Shown: positions 1-7,675 of the stretch, in pieces | Position numbering within the stretch: position 1 is the first letter of the stretch | Layout of the letters: the number at the start of each line of letters is the position of its first letter | DNA from: SZUA-521 sp041738285 | GTDB lineage: Bacteria; Pseudomonadota; Gammaproteobacteria; Pseudomonadales; Azotimanducaceae | Direction of reading: 5' to 3' | NCBI GenBank assembly: GCA_041738285.1 | Contig: JBGSQB010000039.1 | Coordinates: forward strand, 1-22,324 | DNA length: 22,324 nt | Program-made: the position numbers and the translations under genes | Notes under the pieces: model-generated | Databases searched by the model: none | What the model was told of the DNA's origin: nothing | The model's input: the letters and a program-made list of their open reading frames with translations, nothing else

Positions 1-1
1 G

Positions 2-3000
2 GTGGCCACCACTGCAGACACTGCGGTGGCGGTGACACTGACCGGCAGCGATGCCGATGGGGATGCACTGACCTACAGCGTGGTGAGCGGTCCGTCGGAT
101 GGATCGCTCAGCGGCACGGCGCCGAATCTGACATACACACCGAACGGTGGATTCACTGGCACAGATGCGTTCACGTTCATCGTCAACGATGGCCAGGCCA
201 ACAGCGCCGCGGCCACTGTGACGATCATTGTGGAAGCCGCCAATCAGGTGCCCGTGGCCGATGACCAGGCGGTGTCCACAATCGCGGAAGTAGCGGTGGC
301 AGTGACGTTGACCGCCACCGACCCCGATGGCGATCCGCTGACGTATAGCGTTGTGACAGCGCCGTCCGATGGTGCATTGAGTGGCACGCCGCCGAACCTC
401 ACCTACACACCCGACAGCGGCTTCGCGGGTACCGACGCCTTCACCTTCCGTGTCAACGACGGCCAGGCAAACAGCGCGCCAGCCACCGTGACGATCACGG
501 TGGAAACACCCAACCAAGTGCCGGTGGCAGATAGCCGCACCGTGACTACGATCATGGACACCGCGGTGGCAGTGACGTTGACCGCCACCGACCCCGATGG
601 CGATCCACTGACCTACAGCGTGGTGAGCGGTCCGTCGGATGGATCGCTCAGCGGCACGGCGCCGAATCTGACATACACACCCAACAGTGGCTTTACCGGT
701 AGCGACACGTTCACCTTCCGTGTCAACGATGGTGAAGTCGACAGCACACCGGCGACGGTGACAATGATTGTGACCGCCGCGAATCAACCACCGGTAGCGG
801 ATGCTCAATCGGTGACCACGACCGCAGGCACCGCGGTGGCGGTGACGCTGACCGCGTCCGACGGCGATGGTGATCCTCTGACCTACAGTGTGAATACCGG
901 TCCGTCGGATGGGTCACTGAGCGGCACGCCGCCCGATCTGACCTACACGCCGAATGCTGGCTTCGTCGGTACCGATGCCTTCACGTTCATCGCCAACGAT
1001 GGCGAAGTCGACAGTGCACCGGCGAGCGTGACGATCATCGTCGAAGCGCCGAACGCACCGCCGGTTGCGAACGATCAAACGGTGAACACAGTTGCAGATA
1101 CCGCCGTGGCGGTCACGTTGACGGGGAGTGATGGGGATGGCGACTCACTGACCTACAGCGTGGAGACCGGTCCGTCGGATGGATCACTGAGCGGCTCACC
1201 GCCCGATCTGACCTACACGCCGAATGCTGGCTTCGTCGGTACGGATGCCTTCACGTTCATCGCCAACGACGGAGACACCAATAGCGCACCAGCGACTGTG
1301 ACGGTCATCGTCGAAGCGCCGAACGCACCGCCGGTTGCAAACGATCAAACGGTGAACACAGTTGCTGAAACCGCCGTGGTGGTCACGTTGACCGGCAGCG
1401 ATGCGGATGGCGATGCGCTGACGTACAGCGTTGTGACCGGGCCATCGGACGGATCGCTCACAGGCACCGCGCCGAACCTGACTTACACGCCCAACGGCGG
1501 GTTCACTGGTGCCGATGCGTTCACTTTCCGTGTCAACGACGGTCAGGTGAACAGTGGCGCGGCGACCGTGACGATCATCGTCGCTGCTGCGAATCAGCCG
1601 CCGGTTGCGGATGATCAAACCGTGAACACAGCCGCGGACACCGCGGTGGCCGTGACGTTGACGGGCAGTGACGGCGACGGTGATCTGCTCACATACAGCG
1701 TGGAGACCGGTCCGTCGGATGGAACACTCACCGGCATACCGCCCGATCTGACCTACACGCCGAACGCTGGCTTCGTCGGTACGGATGCCTTCACGTTCAT
1801 CGCCAACGATGGCGAAGTCGACAGTGCACCGGCGACCGTGACGATCATCGTCGCTGCTGCGAATCAGCCGCCGGTTGCGGGTGATCAAACCGTGAACACA
1901 GCCGCGGACACCGCGGTTGCAGTGACGCTGACGGGTAGTGATGGGGATGGCGACTCACTGACCTACAGCGTGGAGACCGGGCCGTCGGATGGAACACTCA
2001 CCGGCGCACCGCCGAACCTGACTTACACACCGAATACCGGCTTCGTCGGGACGGATACGTTCACGTTTACCGTCAACGATGGCGAAGTCGACAGTGCACC
2101 GGCAACGGTCACGATCATGGTCGAGACGCCGAATCAGGCGCCGATCGCTGATGATCAGACGGTGAACACGACGCAAGACAGCGCGGTGGGTTTGACGTTG
2201 ACCGGCAGCGATGCGGATGGAGATCCACTGACGTATAGCGTCGTGACAGCGCCATCAGATGGTGCGTTGAGTGGCACGGCGCCCGGGCTCACCTACACAC
2301 CCAACAGTGCTTTCGCGGGTACGGACAGCTTCACCTTCCGTGTCAACGATGGCCAGGCCAACAGCGCCGCGGCTACGGTGACGATCATTGTGGAAGCCGC
2401 CAATCAGGTGCCCGTGGCCGACGATCAGACGCTGTCCACAATCGCGGAAGTAGCGGTGGCCGTGACGTTGACTGCAACCGACGGCGATGGCGATCCGCTG
2501 ACGTATAGCGTCGTGACAGCACCGTCCGATGGTGCATTGAGTGGCACGGCGCCCAATCTCGTCTACACGCCGGATGCCGCCTTCGTTGGCACGGACGCAT
2601 TCACGTTCACCGCCAACGATGGTGAAGTCGACAGTAGCGCCGCGACGGTGACGATCATGGTGGAGGCGCCCAATCAGGTGCCCGTGGCTGAGAATCAGCT
2701 CGTCGGTACGATCATGGACGCTGCCGTCGCCGTGACGTTGACCGCCTCCGACGGCGATGCCGATCCGCTGACCTACAGCGTCGTGACGGACCCGTCCAAT
2801 GGTGCGCTCAGCGGGACCCCGCCCGATCTGACCTACACACCGAACGCCGGCTTCATCGGCACCGACACGTTCACGTTCCGTGTCAACGACGGTGAAGTCG
2901 ACAGTGACCCGGCGACGGTGACGATCATTGTCGAGGCGCCGAATCATGCACCCATCGCGGATGACCAGACCGTCAACACAACGCAAGACACCGCGGTGGG

Positions 3001-3211
3001 ATTGACGTTGACGGGTAGCGATGGGGATGGTGACCTGTTGACCTATAGCGTCGTGACGGACCCGTCCAATGGTGCGCTGAGCGGTATTCCGCCCAATCTC
3101 ACCTATACACCGAACGGCGGATTCGTGGGCTCGGACTCGCTCGCGTTCACGGTCAACGACGGCGAGGTCGACAGCACGCCGGCGACCGTGACGATCATTG
3201 TCGACCCGAAT
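2..3211 (+). repeat. In-frame tandem repeat array, 270-base unit, 11 full copies plus one partial
   Basis: Unit boundaries, taken at the Asn codon of N-Q/A/H-x-P, fall at 242, 512, 782, 1052, 1322, 1592, 1862, 2132, 2402, 2672 and 2942. Every unit is exactly 270 bases with no insertion or deletion. Units differ by scattered substitutions, but some segments are nearly identical between distant units: 181-300 and 2341-2460 differ at 7 of 120 positions by hand count. This points to recent block duplication or gene conversion within the array. The array is coding sequence, not a CRISPR. Confidence 0.95.
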
Positions 3212-3214
3212 TGA
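2..3214 (+). CDS. Tandem Ig/cadherin-like (Big_9, 'tandem-95') repeat surface protein, 3' end only
   Basis: This is the C-terminal 1070 residues of a large repetitive protein. The frame is open at the left edge, so the GTG at base 2 is an internal valine codon, not a start. The visible part is one 80-residue partial unit followed by 11 complete 90-residue units. Each unit has the order N-x-x-P-V-A, a T-A-V-A-V-T-L-T strand, D-x-D-G-D-x-L-T-Y-S, L-T-Y-T-P-N-x-G-F-x-G-x-D-x-F-T-F, then N-D-G and A-T-V-T-I-I-V. That matches the bacterial Ig-like Big_9/tandem-95 family of extracellular adhesins, where the Asp-rich loop is thought to bind calcium. The stop falls exactly at the end of the last unit, so there is no visible LPXTG, PEP-CTERM, OmpA-like or RTX domain. 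The gene converges on the next one with a 9-base gap. Adhesion or matrix scaffolding is inferred; any secretion signal would lie upstream of the window. Confidence 0.9.
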   Translation: MATTADTAVAVTLTGSDADGDALTYSVVSGPSDGSLSGTAPNLTYTPNGGFTGTDAFTFIVNDGQANSAAATVTIIVEAANQVPVADDQAVSTIAEVAVAVTLTATDPDGDPLTYSVVTAPSDGALSGTPPNLTYTPDSGFAGTDAFTFRVNDGQANSAPATVTITVETPNQVPVADSRTVTTIMDTAVAVTLTATDPDGDPLTYSVVSGPSDGSLSGTAPNLTYTPNSGFTGSDTFTFRVNDGEVDSTPATVTMIVTAANQPPVADAQSVTTTAGTAVAVTLTASDGDGDPLTYSVNTGPSDGSLSGTPPDLTYTPNAGFVGTDAFTFIANDGEVDSAPASVTIIVEAPNAPPVANDQTVNTVADTAVAVTLTGSDGDGDSLTYSVETGPSDGSLSGSPPDLTYTPNAGFVGTDAFTFIANDGDTNSAPATVTVIVEAPNAPPVANDQTVNTVAETAVVVTLTGSDADGDALTYSVVTGPSDGSLTGTAPNLTYTPNGGFTGADAFTFRVNDGQVNSGAATVTIIVAAANQPPVADDQTVNTAADTAVAVTLTGSDGDGDLLTYSVETGPSDGTLTGIPPDLTYTPNAGFVGTDAFTFIANDGEVDSAPATVTIIVAAANQPPVAGDQTVNTAADTAVAVTLTGSDGDGDSLTYSVETGPSDGTLTGAPPNLTYTPNTGFVGTDTFTFTVNDGEVDSAPATVTIMVETPNQAPIADDQTVNTTQDSAVGLTLTGSDADGDPLTYSVVTAPSDGALSGTAPGLTYTPNSAFAGTDSFTFRVNDGQANSAAATVTIIVEAANQVPVADDQTLSTIAEVAVAVTLTATDGDGDPLTYSVVTAPSDGALSGTAPNLVYTPDAAFVGTDAFTFTANDGEVDSSAATVTIMVEAPNQVPVAENQLVGTIMDAAVAVTLTASDGDADPLTYSVVTDPSNGALSGTPPDLTYTPNAGFIGTDTFTFRVNDGEVDSDPATVTIIVEAPNHAPIADDQTVNTTQDTAVGLTLTGSDGDGDLLTYSVVTDPSNGALSGIPPNLTYTPNGGFVGSDSLAFTVNDGEVDSTPATVTIIVDPN

Positions 3215-3223
3215 AGTCGGGCA

Positions 3224-3640
3224 CTAGGCGGAATCGGTCAGCGCCAGCAGTGCGCAGAAGCGTGCTTCGGATCGCGCCAGAACCCACCTGCGCACCAGTA
3301 CCGTGCGGCCACTGCGGAAGTCATCACCGATGCGAACGCGCAGGGCGTCGAGCGTTGCGCCAAAACGATTTGCGCGTGTCGTGCCTTCCCACGCCTGGCG
3401 CAGCCCCAATTGCTCGATCAGCAGGTCGACGTGCGCCTCATCCGGATGGTGCTCCAGGTAGGCACGACCAATTGCGTGGGCGCCGTCGAAGGCGCCAAAG
3501 CTACTGTCGGCTGGACTCCGCAGGACTTCGTCGGCTCGCGCCGAGGCACCCAGCACGCTTGGATGAATCAGCACACCCGCGGCCAGCGCGCGCGCGGTGA
3601 ATCCGATGAGTTCTCGTCGGCTACTGATTGAATATGTCAT
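3224..3640 (-). CDS. Small Tat-signal protein, probable accessory subunit of the GMC oxidoreductase
   Basis: A 138-residue protein with a twin-arginine signal: S7-R8-R9-E-L-I-G, a hydrophobic stretch to about residue 31, and an A-x-A-like cleavage site near A34-R-A36. The mature part, about 100 residues, is mainly helical. Its C-terminus (W-V-L-A-R-S-E-A-R-F-C-A-L) resembles the small subunits that accompany membrane-bound FAD dehydrogenases of the sorbitol or fructose dehydrogenase type. That resemblance is from memory and weak. The ATG overlaps the stop of the GMC gene in an ATGA, and a strong AAGGAG lies 8 bases upstream, so the two are translationally coupled. The likely role is to carry the signal-less GMC subunit through Tat and to help fold it. 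No haem-binding CxxCH is present. Confidence 0.75.
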   Translation of the reverse strand: MTYSISSRRELIGFTARALAAGVLIHPSVLGASARADEVLRSPADSSFGAFDGAHAIGRAYLEHHPDEAHVDLLIEQLGLRQAWEGTTRANRFGATLDALRVRIGDDFRSGRTVLVRRWVLARSEARFCALLALTDSA

Positions 3641-5190
3641 TTCATCAACTCCTTCACGCGATCCGCCAGGCGCAGCGACAGGGCCACCAGTGTCAACGTG
3701 GGATTCGCGTGGCCACTGGTTGGAAACACGGAGCTGCCCGCCACGTGCAGATTCGACATGCCGTGGACGCGCAGGTGACGATCCACCACGCCGAGCTCGG
3801 GTTCGTCACTCATGCGTGTGGTGCCCATGTGATGGAAGCTGCCCGCGATCTGCTCGTCCCACAGTTTGTCGATGTCGTAAGTCAGTTGCAGCCGTCCAAT
3901 CCGCGCCTGCCCCAGTTCTTCGCCGATCAGATGCAGCGCACGACTCATGTTGTCCTTGTCCGCTTCGGCCAGCACCCAGTTGAGGTTCGCCAACGGCATG
4001 CCGAGGGCGTCGGTTTCGGTTGCCAGCGTCACGCGACTGTCGGGATCCGGTGTCGGTTCCTGCCAGTATCTGAGGCTCAGCACCTTGTGAGAATCGGGGC
4101 CTTTTTGTCTGCTGGCATACACATCGTCGATGTCCGTGATCACGTTGATGATGTGGTCGAGCAGTTCATCGGGGATTTCGCCTTCGCGAATGGCTTCGCG
4201 CAGCACCTGATACGAGGAGACACCCCTGGAAACCTTGGCCCAGCTGACGAAGTCGGGCCGGGCGCCGAAGTTGAGCAACCGCTGTTCGCGTTGAAACTCC
4301 GGCGTCGGCGAGAAGAAGGCCTGTGCAGTGCCGCCGTGCTTGACCACGCGCCGATAGAGGTCGTCGGCGGCACTCGAATCCGACAACGCGATCGTGGCGG
4401 CCTGGGCGATCGGATGATCCATGAAGAACCTGCCGACGAATCCGTGCTGATTGCCAAGGCCATCGCGCGCGGTTCGGTTTGACGCGAGCAGGAGTCTGGG
4501 CACTTCAATGCCACCCGTCGCGACGATGAAGTGCTTGCCGGTCACCGCAATCCGGTTCCCGGTCAGCGTTCGAACATCGAGGCCCGTTACTTCCCGTGCG
4601 TTGGCTGTGGTCTGGATCTCGACGACGTTGGCGTTGAGAAATGTGGTGACGTTGTCGTCGCGTTCGAGGTCCGCGCGGTAGACCGCGCCGAAGCGCGTCG
4701 GCGGGCTCTGCTGGAAGATGCCTGTGCTCAGACGATCGCCCGACAATGACAGCAGCTGCTGTCCATTCGGAAGCCACTCGGATATGCGATAGTCGTATGG
4801 ACCCAGCTCGACGATCTGCTGTGCCTTGGGGTAGTAGGGCTCGAGATCCGAAAGTTGAATCGGCCAACCGGAGTTCGGCACCCAATCGCGCGGTTCGAAA
4901 TCGATCGCGTCCAGCGGCCGGCAGGTGCCGCCCCAGTGGTTGGTGCTGCCACCTAAGAATCGCAGCCGACAGGTGTCGAGTGTGAAATAGGGTCGACCGA
5001 GGTTCTTACCCGCGTAGAGCGCCTGTGTGTCTGGATCGAATTCGATCCCGCCGCTTTCGAATAATGCAACTCGAAATCCCTGGCCTGCGAATTCTCGCGC
5101 CAGCGTGATGCCGGCGGCACCGGCGCCGATGATGCACACATCGCTTTCCAGTACGTGATTGGCAGGCAGCGTACGGGCATCGATCAGCAT
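3637..5190 (-). CDS. GMC-family FAD-dependent oxidoreductase (sugar/alcohol dehydrogenase type)
   Basis: A 517-residue flavoprotein of normal GMC length. The N-terminal Rossmann fold has G22-A-G24-A-A-G27 and E46 in A-L-F-E-S-G-G for FAD ribose. A G-G-S-T-N-H-W-G-G segment at about 80-88 is typical of the glucose/fructose/gluconate dehydrogenase branch. The C-terminal GMC domain has H453-H454-M-G-T-T-R-M and G493-H-A-N496-P-T-L-T. By family analogy the His/Asn pair forms the active site; which His is catalytic is inferred. There is no signal peptide or membrane segment. It is preceded by CTCCT (AGGAG on the coding strand) 11 bases upstream and follows the GT4 gene after 52 bases. Its stop overlaps the Tat-signal gene. 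Oxidation of a sugar hydroxyl or aldehyde in the periplasm, on the glycan or a precursor, is plausible. The substrate is unknown. Confidence 0.9.
   Translation of the reverse strand: MLIDARTLPANHVLESDVCIIGAGAAGITLAREFAGQGFRVALFESGGIEFDPDTQALYAGKNLGRPYFTLDTCRLRFLGGSTNHWGGTCRPLDAIDFEPRDWVPNSGWPIQLSDLEPYYPKAQQIVELGPYDYRISEWLPNGQQLLSLSGDRLSTGIFQQSPPTRFGAVYRADLERDDNVTTFLNANVVEIQTTANAREVTGLDVRTLTGNRIAVTGKHFIVATGGIEVPRLLLASNRTARDGLGNQHGFVGRFFMDHPIAQAATIALSDSSAADDLYRRVVKHGGTAQAFFSPTPEFQREQRLLNFGARPDFVSWAKVSRGVSSYQVLREAIREGEIPDELLDHIINVITDIDDVYASRQKGPDSHKVLSLRYWQEPTPDPDSRVTLATETDALGMPLANLNWVLAEADKDNMSRALHLIGEELGQARIGRLQLTYDIDKLWDEQIAGSFHHMGTTRMSDEPELGVVDRHLRVHGMSNLHVAGSSVFPTSGHANPTLTLVALSLRLADRVKELMK
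3649..3654 (-). promoter_or_regulatory. Shine-Dalgarno for the Tat-signal small subunit
   Basis: On the minus strand this reads AAGGAG, 8 bases before the ATG at 3640. It lies inside the end of the GMC gene and supports coupled translation of the pair. Confidence 0.7.
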
Positions 5191-5242
5191 GGTGTTTCAG
5201 ACTCCTGTTGATTCATCGGTGCGAGCTGGAGACGATCGATGC

Positions 5243-6505
5243 TCACCGCGGGGCACGCGTTGTGTGCGCAGTCCCGAGTCCGAGCACGCGGCGGTACAGA
5301 TCGATATGACGGTCGAGCGACAACTGCAGGTCGTATTCGGCAACCGCGATCTCGCGGCACGCCTGCGACATGCGTTGCCGGGCGGGCGCGTCTTCGAGCA
5401 TCCCCTGCAGTTTCACTGAGAACGCCTGACTGTCGCCGGCAGGCGTCAGGCGGCCAGTCACTTCGTCGCGCACGAAGTCGGGGACACCGCCCACGTTCGA
5501 TGCAAGCATCGGCGTTCCGCACGCCATGCTTTCCTGAAGCACGAGCGGTGCATTGTCGTAGCGCGTTGGACACAGGAACACATCCGCACTCGAGTACGCG
5601 ATAGCCTTCAGGCGATCGTTGCGGACGAACCCCAGATCGACGGTGCGGATACCCAGCTCGCGGGCAAGCTGCTCGCCACCGGACCCGAACACCACCAGAC
5701 AGGTTTCCCGCTTCATCGCGTCCGGGAGATTGCCGAGCGCCTTCGCCACCACGTCGCCGCCCTTGCGCTGGTCATTGAGGCTCAGCGCCACGAACAGAAT
5801 CACGAAGCGCGAGTCCTGGATGCCCAGTGCCGTTCGGCACCAATGGGGATCGATCGGTTCGTAGGTCCGCGTGTCGACGCCGTTGGGAATGAAATGCACC
5901 GGCTGATCGCTCAGCAGACCGCGCCGCGTCATGTCTTCGAGCCACCGACTGACCGCGACGAATGTCAGCCGCGACTTGCCATAGGCCCACCGTTTCAGCT
6001 TCCACTCCAGCCGGGTATTGTCGCGCTTTGCCGCGGGATGCACGTCCAGATGCGGGCACGCGCCACAGCCGCTGGCCCATCGCTCACAATCGATGCTGTA
6101 CGCGCAGTGTCCGGTGAGCGGCCACATGTCGTGGAGCGTAAACACGGCGGGTTTGTCTTTCGTCAGTTGCGGCAACGCCAGGTAGTTGAAGAACCCGTGG
6201 GTGCCGTGAATGTGCAGCAGGTCCGCCTCACGGTAGAAGTCGGTGTTCGTGACCCGAAAGCTGCTCAGATGATTCAGATCGTTCAGACCGAGTTCGCGCG
6301 TTGCCAGGCCTACTGCGGATTCCAGCTTCCGCATCAGGTTGCCGCGCGGAATTGCTTGCGAATGCTCTGATCGCGTCGTCTTCCTGCCCGCCATGATGCG
6401 CGATTGGAGACCGCGACTGCGCAGCCCCTCGTCGAGGCGCTCCATGGCGACGGTGCCACCACCGCCGCCTTCGCGGTCGCTCGAATGGATCTGTAGGATC
6501 TTCAT
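5243..6505 (-). CDS. GT4 (GT-B fold) glycosyltransferase
   Basis: A 420-residue retaining glycosyltransferase of family GT4. The N-terminal domain opens with M-K-I-L-Q-I-H-S-S-D and a Gly-rich loop at 13-17. It includes L-H-I-H-G-T-H-G and T-L-H-D-M-W-P-L-T-G, typical of the colanic-acid WcaC-like branch. The C-terminal domain has I-P-N-G-V-D (206-211), Q-R-K-G-G (246-250) and the nucleotide-sugar site D317-N-A-P-L-V-L-Q-E325, an E-x7-E motif with Asp in the first position. Four cysteines at 134, 140, 147 and 150 form a compact C-x5-C-x6-C-x2-C cluster. It acts in the cytoplasm or at the inner membrane, adding one sugar to the glycan. The start is 13 bases after the stop of the preceding sulfotransferase-like gene, with an AGGT as a modest ribosome site. 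Donor and acceptor cannot be told from sequence. Confidence 0.92.
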   Translation of the reverse strand: MKILQIHSSDREGGGGGTVAMERLDEGLRSRGLQSRIMAGRKTTRSEHSQAIPRGNLMRKLESAVGLATRELGLNDLNHLSSFRVTNTDFYREADLLHIHGTHGFFNYLALPQLTKDKPAVFTLHDMWPLTGHCAYSIDCERWASGCGACPHLDVHPAAKRDNTRLEWKLKRWAYGKSRLTFVAVSRWLEDMTRRGLLSDQPVHFIPNGVDTRTYEPIDPHWCRTALGIQDSRFVILFVALSLNDQRKGGDVVAKALGNLPDAMKRETCLVVFGSGGEQLARELGIRTVDLGFVRNDRLKAIAYSSADVFLCPTRYDNAPLVLQESMACGTPMLASNVGGVPDFVRDEVTGRLTPAGDSQAFSVKLQGMLEDAPARQRMSQACREIAVAEYDLQLSLDRHIDLYRRVLGLGTAHTTRAPR

Positions 6506-6518
6506 CGACCTGGCATCC

Positions 6519-7391
6519 TCAGTCTGAAACCTTCAATCGACTGCGAAAGCCGGCGAGTTCGGCGGTCGTGTAGAAGTGTTGTGCGTATTTCGATCCATAC
6601 ACGCCATCCACGTAGCTGCGGGGAAACACAGCCTCGTTGCGAAAGCGCGTGTACAGATCATTGTAGTCCTTGTTTTTGGCGTCATTCTTCTTGGTGATTC
6701 GAAAATCGTCGATCCCCAGGAACTCCGCAAATGCCGCGGCAGCGCAGCGATCCAGATCTTCCAATCGAAGCAGCAGCAGATCGACGTGTGGTTCGTGATA
6801 AATCTCGAAACCCTTGGCGACCGGAAATGGAGTGGCGAATACGTCGATGTCGAAGGACGGTTTCATCTCCAGATCGAACCATCGGATGTAAACGCCATCC
6901 GGCGGATAATTCTTCAGGAACACCGGCATCAATTCCTCGTTGGTGAGCGTGCCGCGCGAAAGGCGCACCGCGAGGTCCGGAATCAGCATATCGATGACTT
7001 GAAAGAACGCCGAGATGTTCTGCGCTACGGGATCGCGCACCATGGTCACCACGCGCCAGCCGCCCTTGTGCAGGTCGCGTGCGAGTTGCCGGGCGAGCAG
7101 CTGACCTCGGAACCCGTGTCGGCTTCGCTTGAAGTACTCACGCGGCGTGAGATGGGCAGCTTGCAGACCACGCTGCAGGTGCTCCTTGCGTAGTGCGTGG
7201 GCGCGATAGATCGGGCAGCCCAACTGGTACGACGCCAGCGAGTGTTCGACACTCTCGGAACCGACTTTTCCCATCTGATAGATCACCAGCGGGCGCTTCT
7301 TGTACAGCGGTGAAAAGTGATAGCTCACCTCACCGGACAGCTGGTTGAAGAGGTAGCTGTTCCTCACGAATTGCTTCAGACCTGTCATCAT
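6519..7391 (-). CDS. Sulfotransferase-like protein (putative capsular polysaccharide synthesis, NKWYS-like)
   Basis: About 290 residues from the ATG at 7391 (a second ATG follows directly). The frame could be extended to a TTG at 7520, but those 43 residues look non-coding and a TACAAT -10-like element lies between, so I reject the longer start. The P-loop-like PAPS site is Y-Q-M-G-K42-V-G-S-E-S, and V-T-M-V-R119-D-P-V-A-Q-N-I-S127 matches the 3'-phosphate-binding Arg...Ser motif. W-F-D-L-E-M-K followed by the I-D-V-F and P-F-P-V-A-K-G-F region resembles the putative capsular polysaccharide synthesis family (PF10364), which is related to sulfotransferases. It heads the minus-strand operon leading to GT4 and GMC. 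The likely job is sulfation of a glycan from PAPS; acceptor unknown. It is the most divergent of the four sulfotransferase-type genes here. Confidence 0.75.
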   Translation of the reverse strand: MMTGLKQFVRNSYLFNQLSGEVSYHFSPLYKKRPLVIYQMGKVGSESVEHSLASYQLGCPIYRAHALRKEHLQRGLQAAHLTPREYFKRSRHGFRGQLLARQLARDLHKGGWRVVTMVRDPVAQNISAFFQVIDMLIPDLAVRLSRGTLTNEELMPVFLKNYPPDGVYIRWFDLEMKPSFDIDVFATPFPVAKGFEIYHEPHVDLLLLRLEDLDRCAAAAFAEFLGIDDFRITKKNDAKNKDYNDLYTRFRNEAVFPRSYVDGVYGSKYAQHFYTTAELAGFRSRLKVSD

Positions 7392-7469
7392 TTCGTTCGG
7401 CAGATGCGTCGTTCTCGGATCGTAGCAACGCGGGACGCCAGCTCCGCGCCGGCAGTACCCGCGGGCCTC

Positions 7470-7475
7470 ATTGTA
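7470..7475 (-). promoter_or_regulatory. Possible -10 element (TACAAT) for the minus-strand operon
   Basis: Five of six bases match TATAAT on the minus strand, about 80 bases upstream of the ATG at 7391. The upstream hexamers at 16-18 base spacing (CAACTT, ACAACT, CACAAC) match TTGACA poorly, so the call rests on one hexamer. Confidence 0.25.
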
Positions 7476-7505
7476 GGGCCCTGGCGCTACGAAGTTGTGC
7501 GGCAG

Positions 7506-7520
7506 TTGCGAGTTACGCAA
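7506..7520. promoter_or_regulatory. Short inverted repeat TTGCG-N5-CGCAA
   Basis: A perfect 5-base inverted repeat with a 5-base centre in the divergent region, 30-50 bases upstream of the TACAAT candidate. It could be a regulator half-site pair; an arm of five bases can also arise by chance. Confidence 0.2.
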
Positions 7521-7675
7521 TGGCCGCGCTCGGGTCGCTTACCACGTTACAACCAGGGAACAGCATTGCCCGTGGGGCCTTCGTAAGATGCGGCCCTGGC
7601 AGTCTCAGGCTGTCGGTGAGCCCGCACGCAAGCGGTGCGCCATCCACATAATGCTGACATCCGAAGCGTGAGTTC

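Larger units (their letters stand above)
7392..7675. other. Divergent intergenic region, 284 bases
   Basis: This lies between the minus-strand sulfotransferase-like operon and the plus-strand propeller operon, so it must carry both promoters. I see a TACAAT on the minus strand (7475-7470), a CATAAT on the plus strand (7647-7652) and one short inverted repeat (7506-7520). Neither -10 candidate has a convincing -35. The open frames crossing it look like shadows and I find no RNA gene. Confidence 0.5.

Noticed and set aside
1196..2986. Long minus-strand open frames (1196-1888 and 2255-2986) across the repeat array
   Set aside because: They repeat with the same 270-base period, are rich in Arg, His and Gly with no recognisable fold, and mirror a clearly coding plus strand.
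2..3211. CRISPR or non-coding satellite interpretation of the periodic repeats
   Set aside because: The 270-base unit is a continuous in-frame protein domain with substitutions mostly preserving the fold; there are no spacers.
7392..7520. TTG start at 7520 for the sulfotransferase-like gene
   Set aside because: The 43 extra residues have no family match, lie over a -10-like element, and tandem ATG codons at 7391/7388 start the conserved protein.
7651..7671. Six-codon leader frame before the propeller gene
   Set aside because: Too short to support, no ribosome site, and no attenuator-like structure follows.
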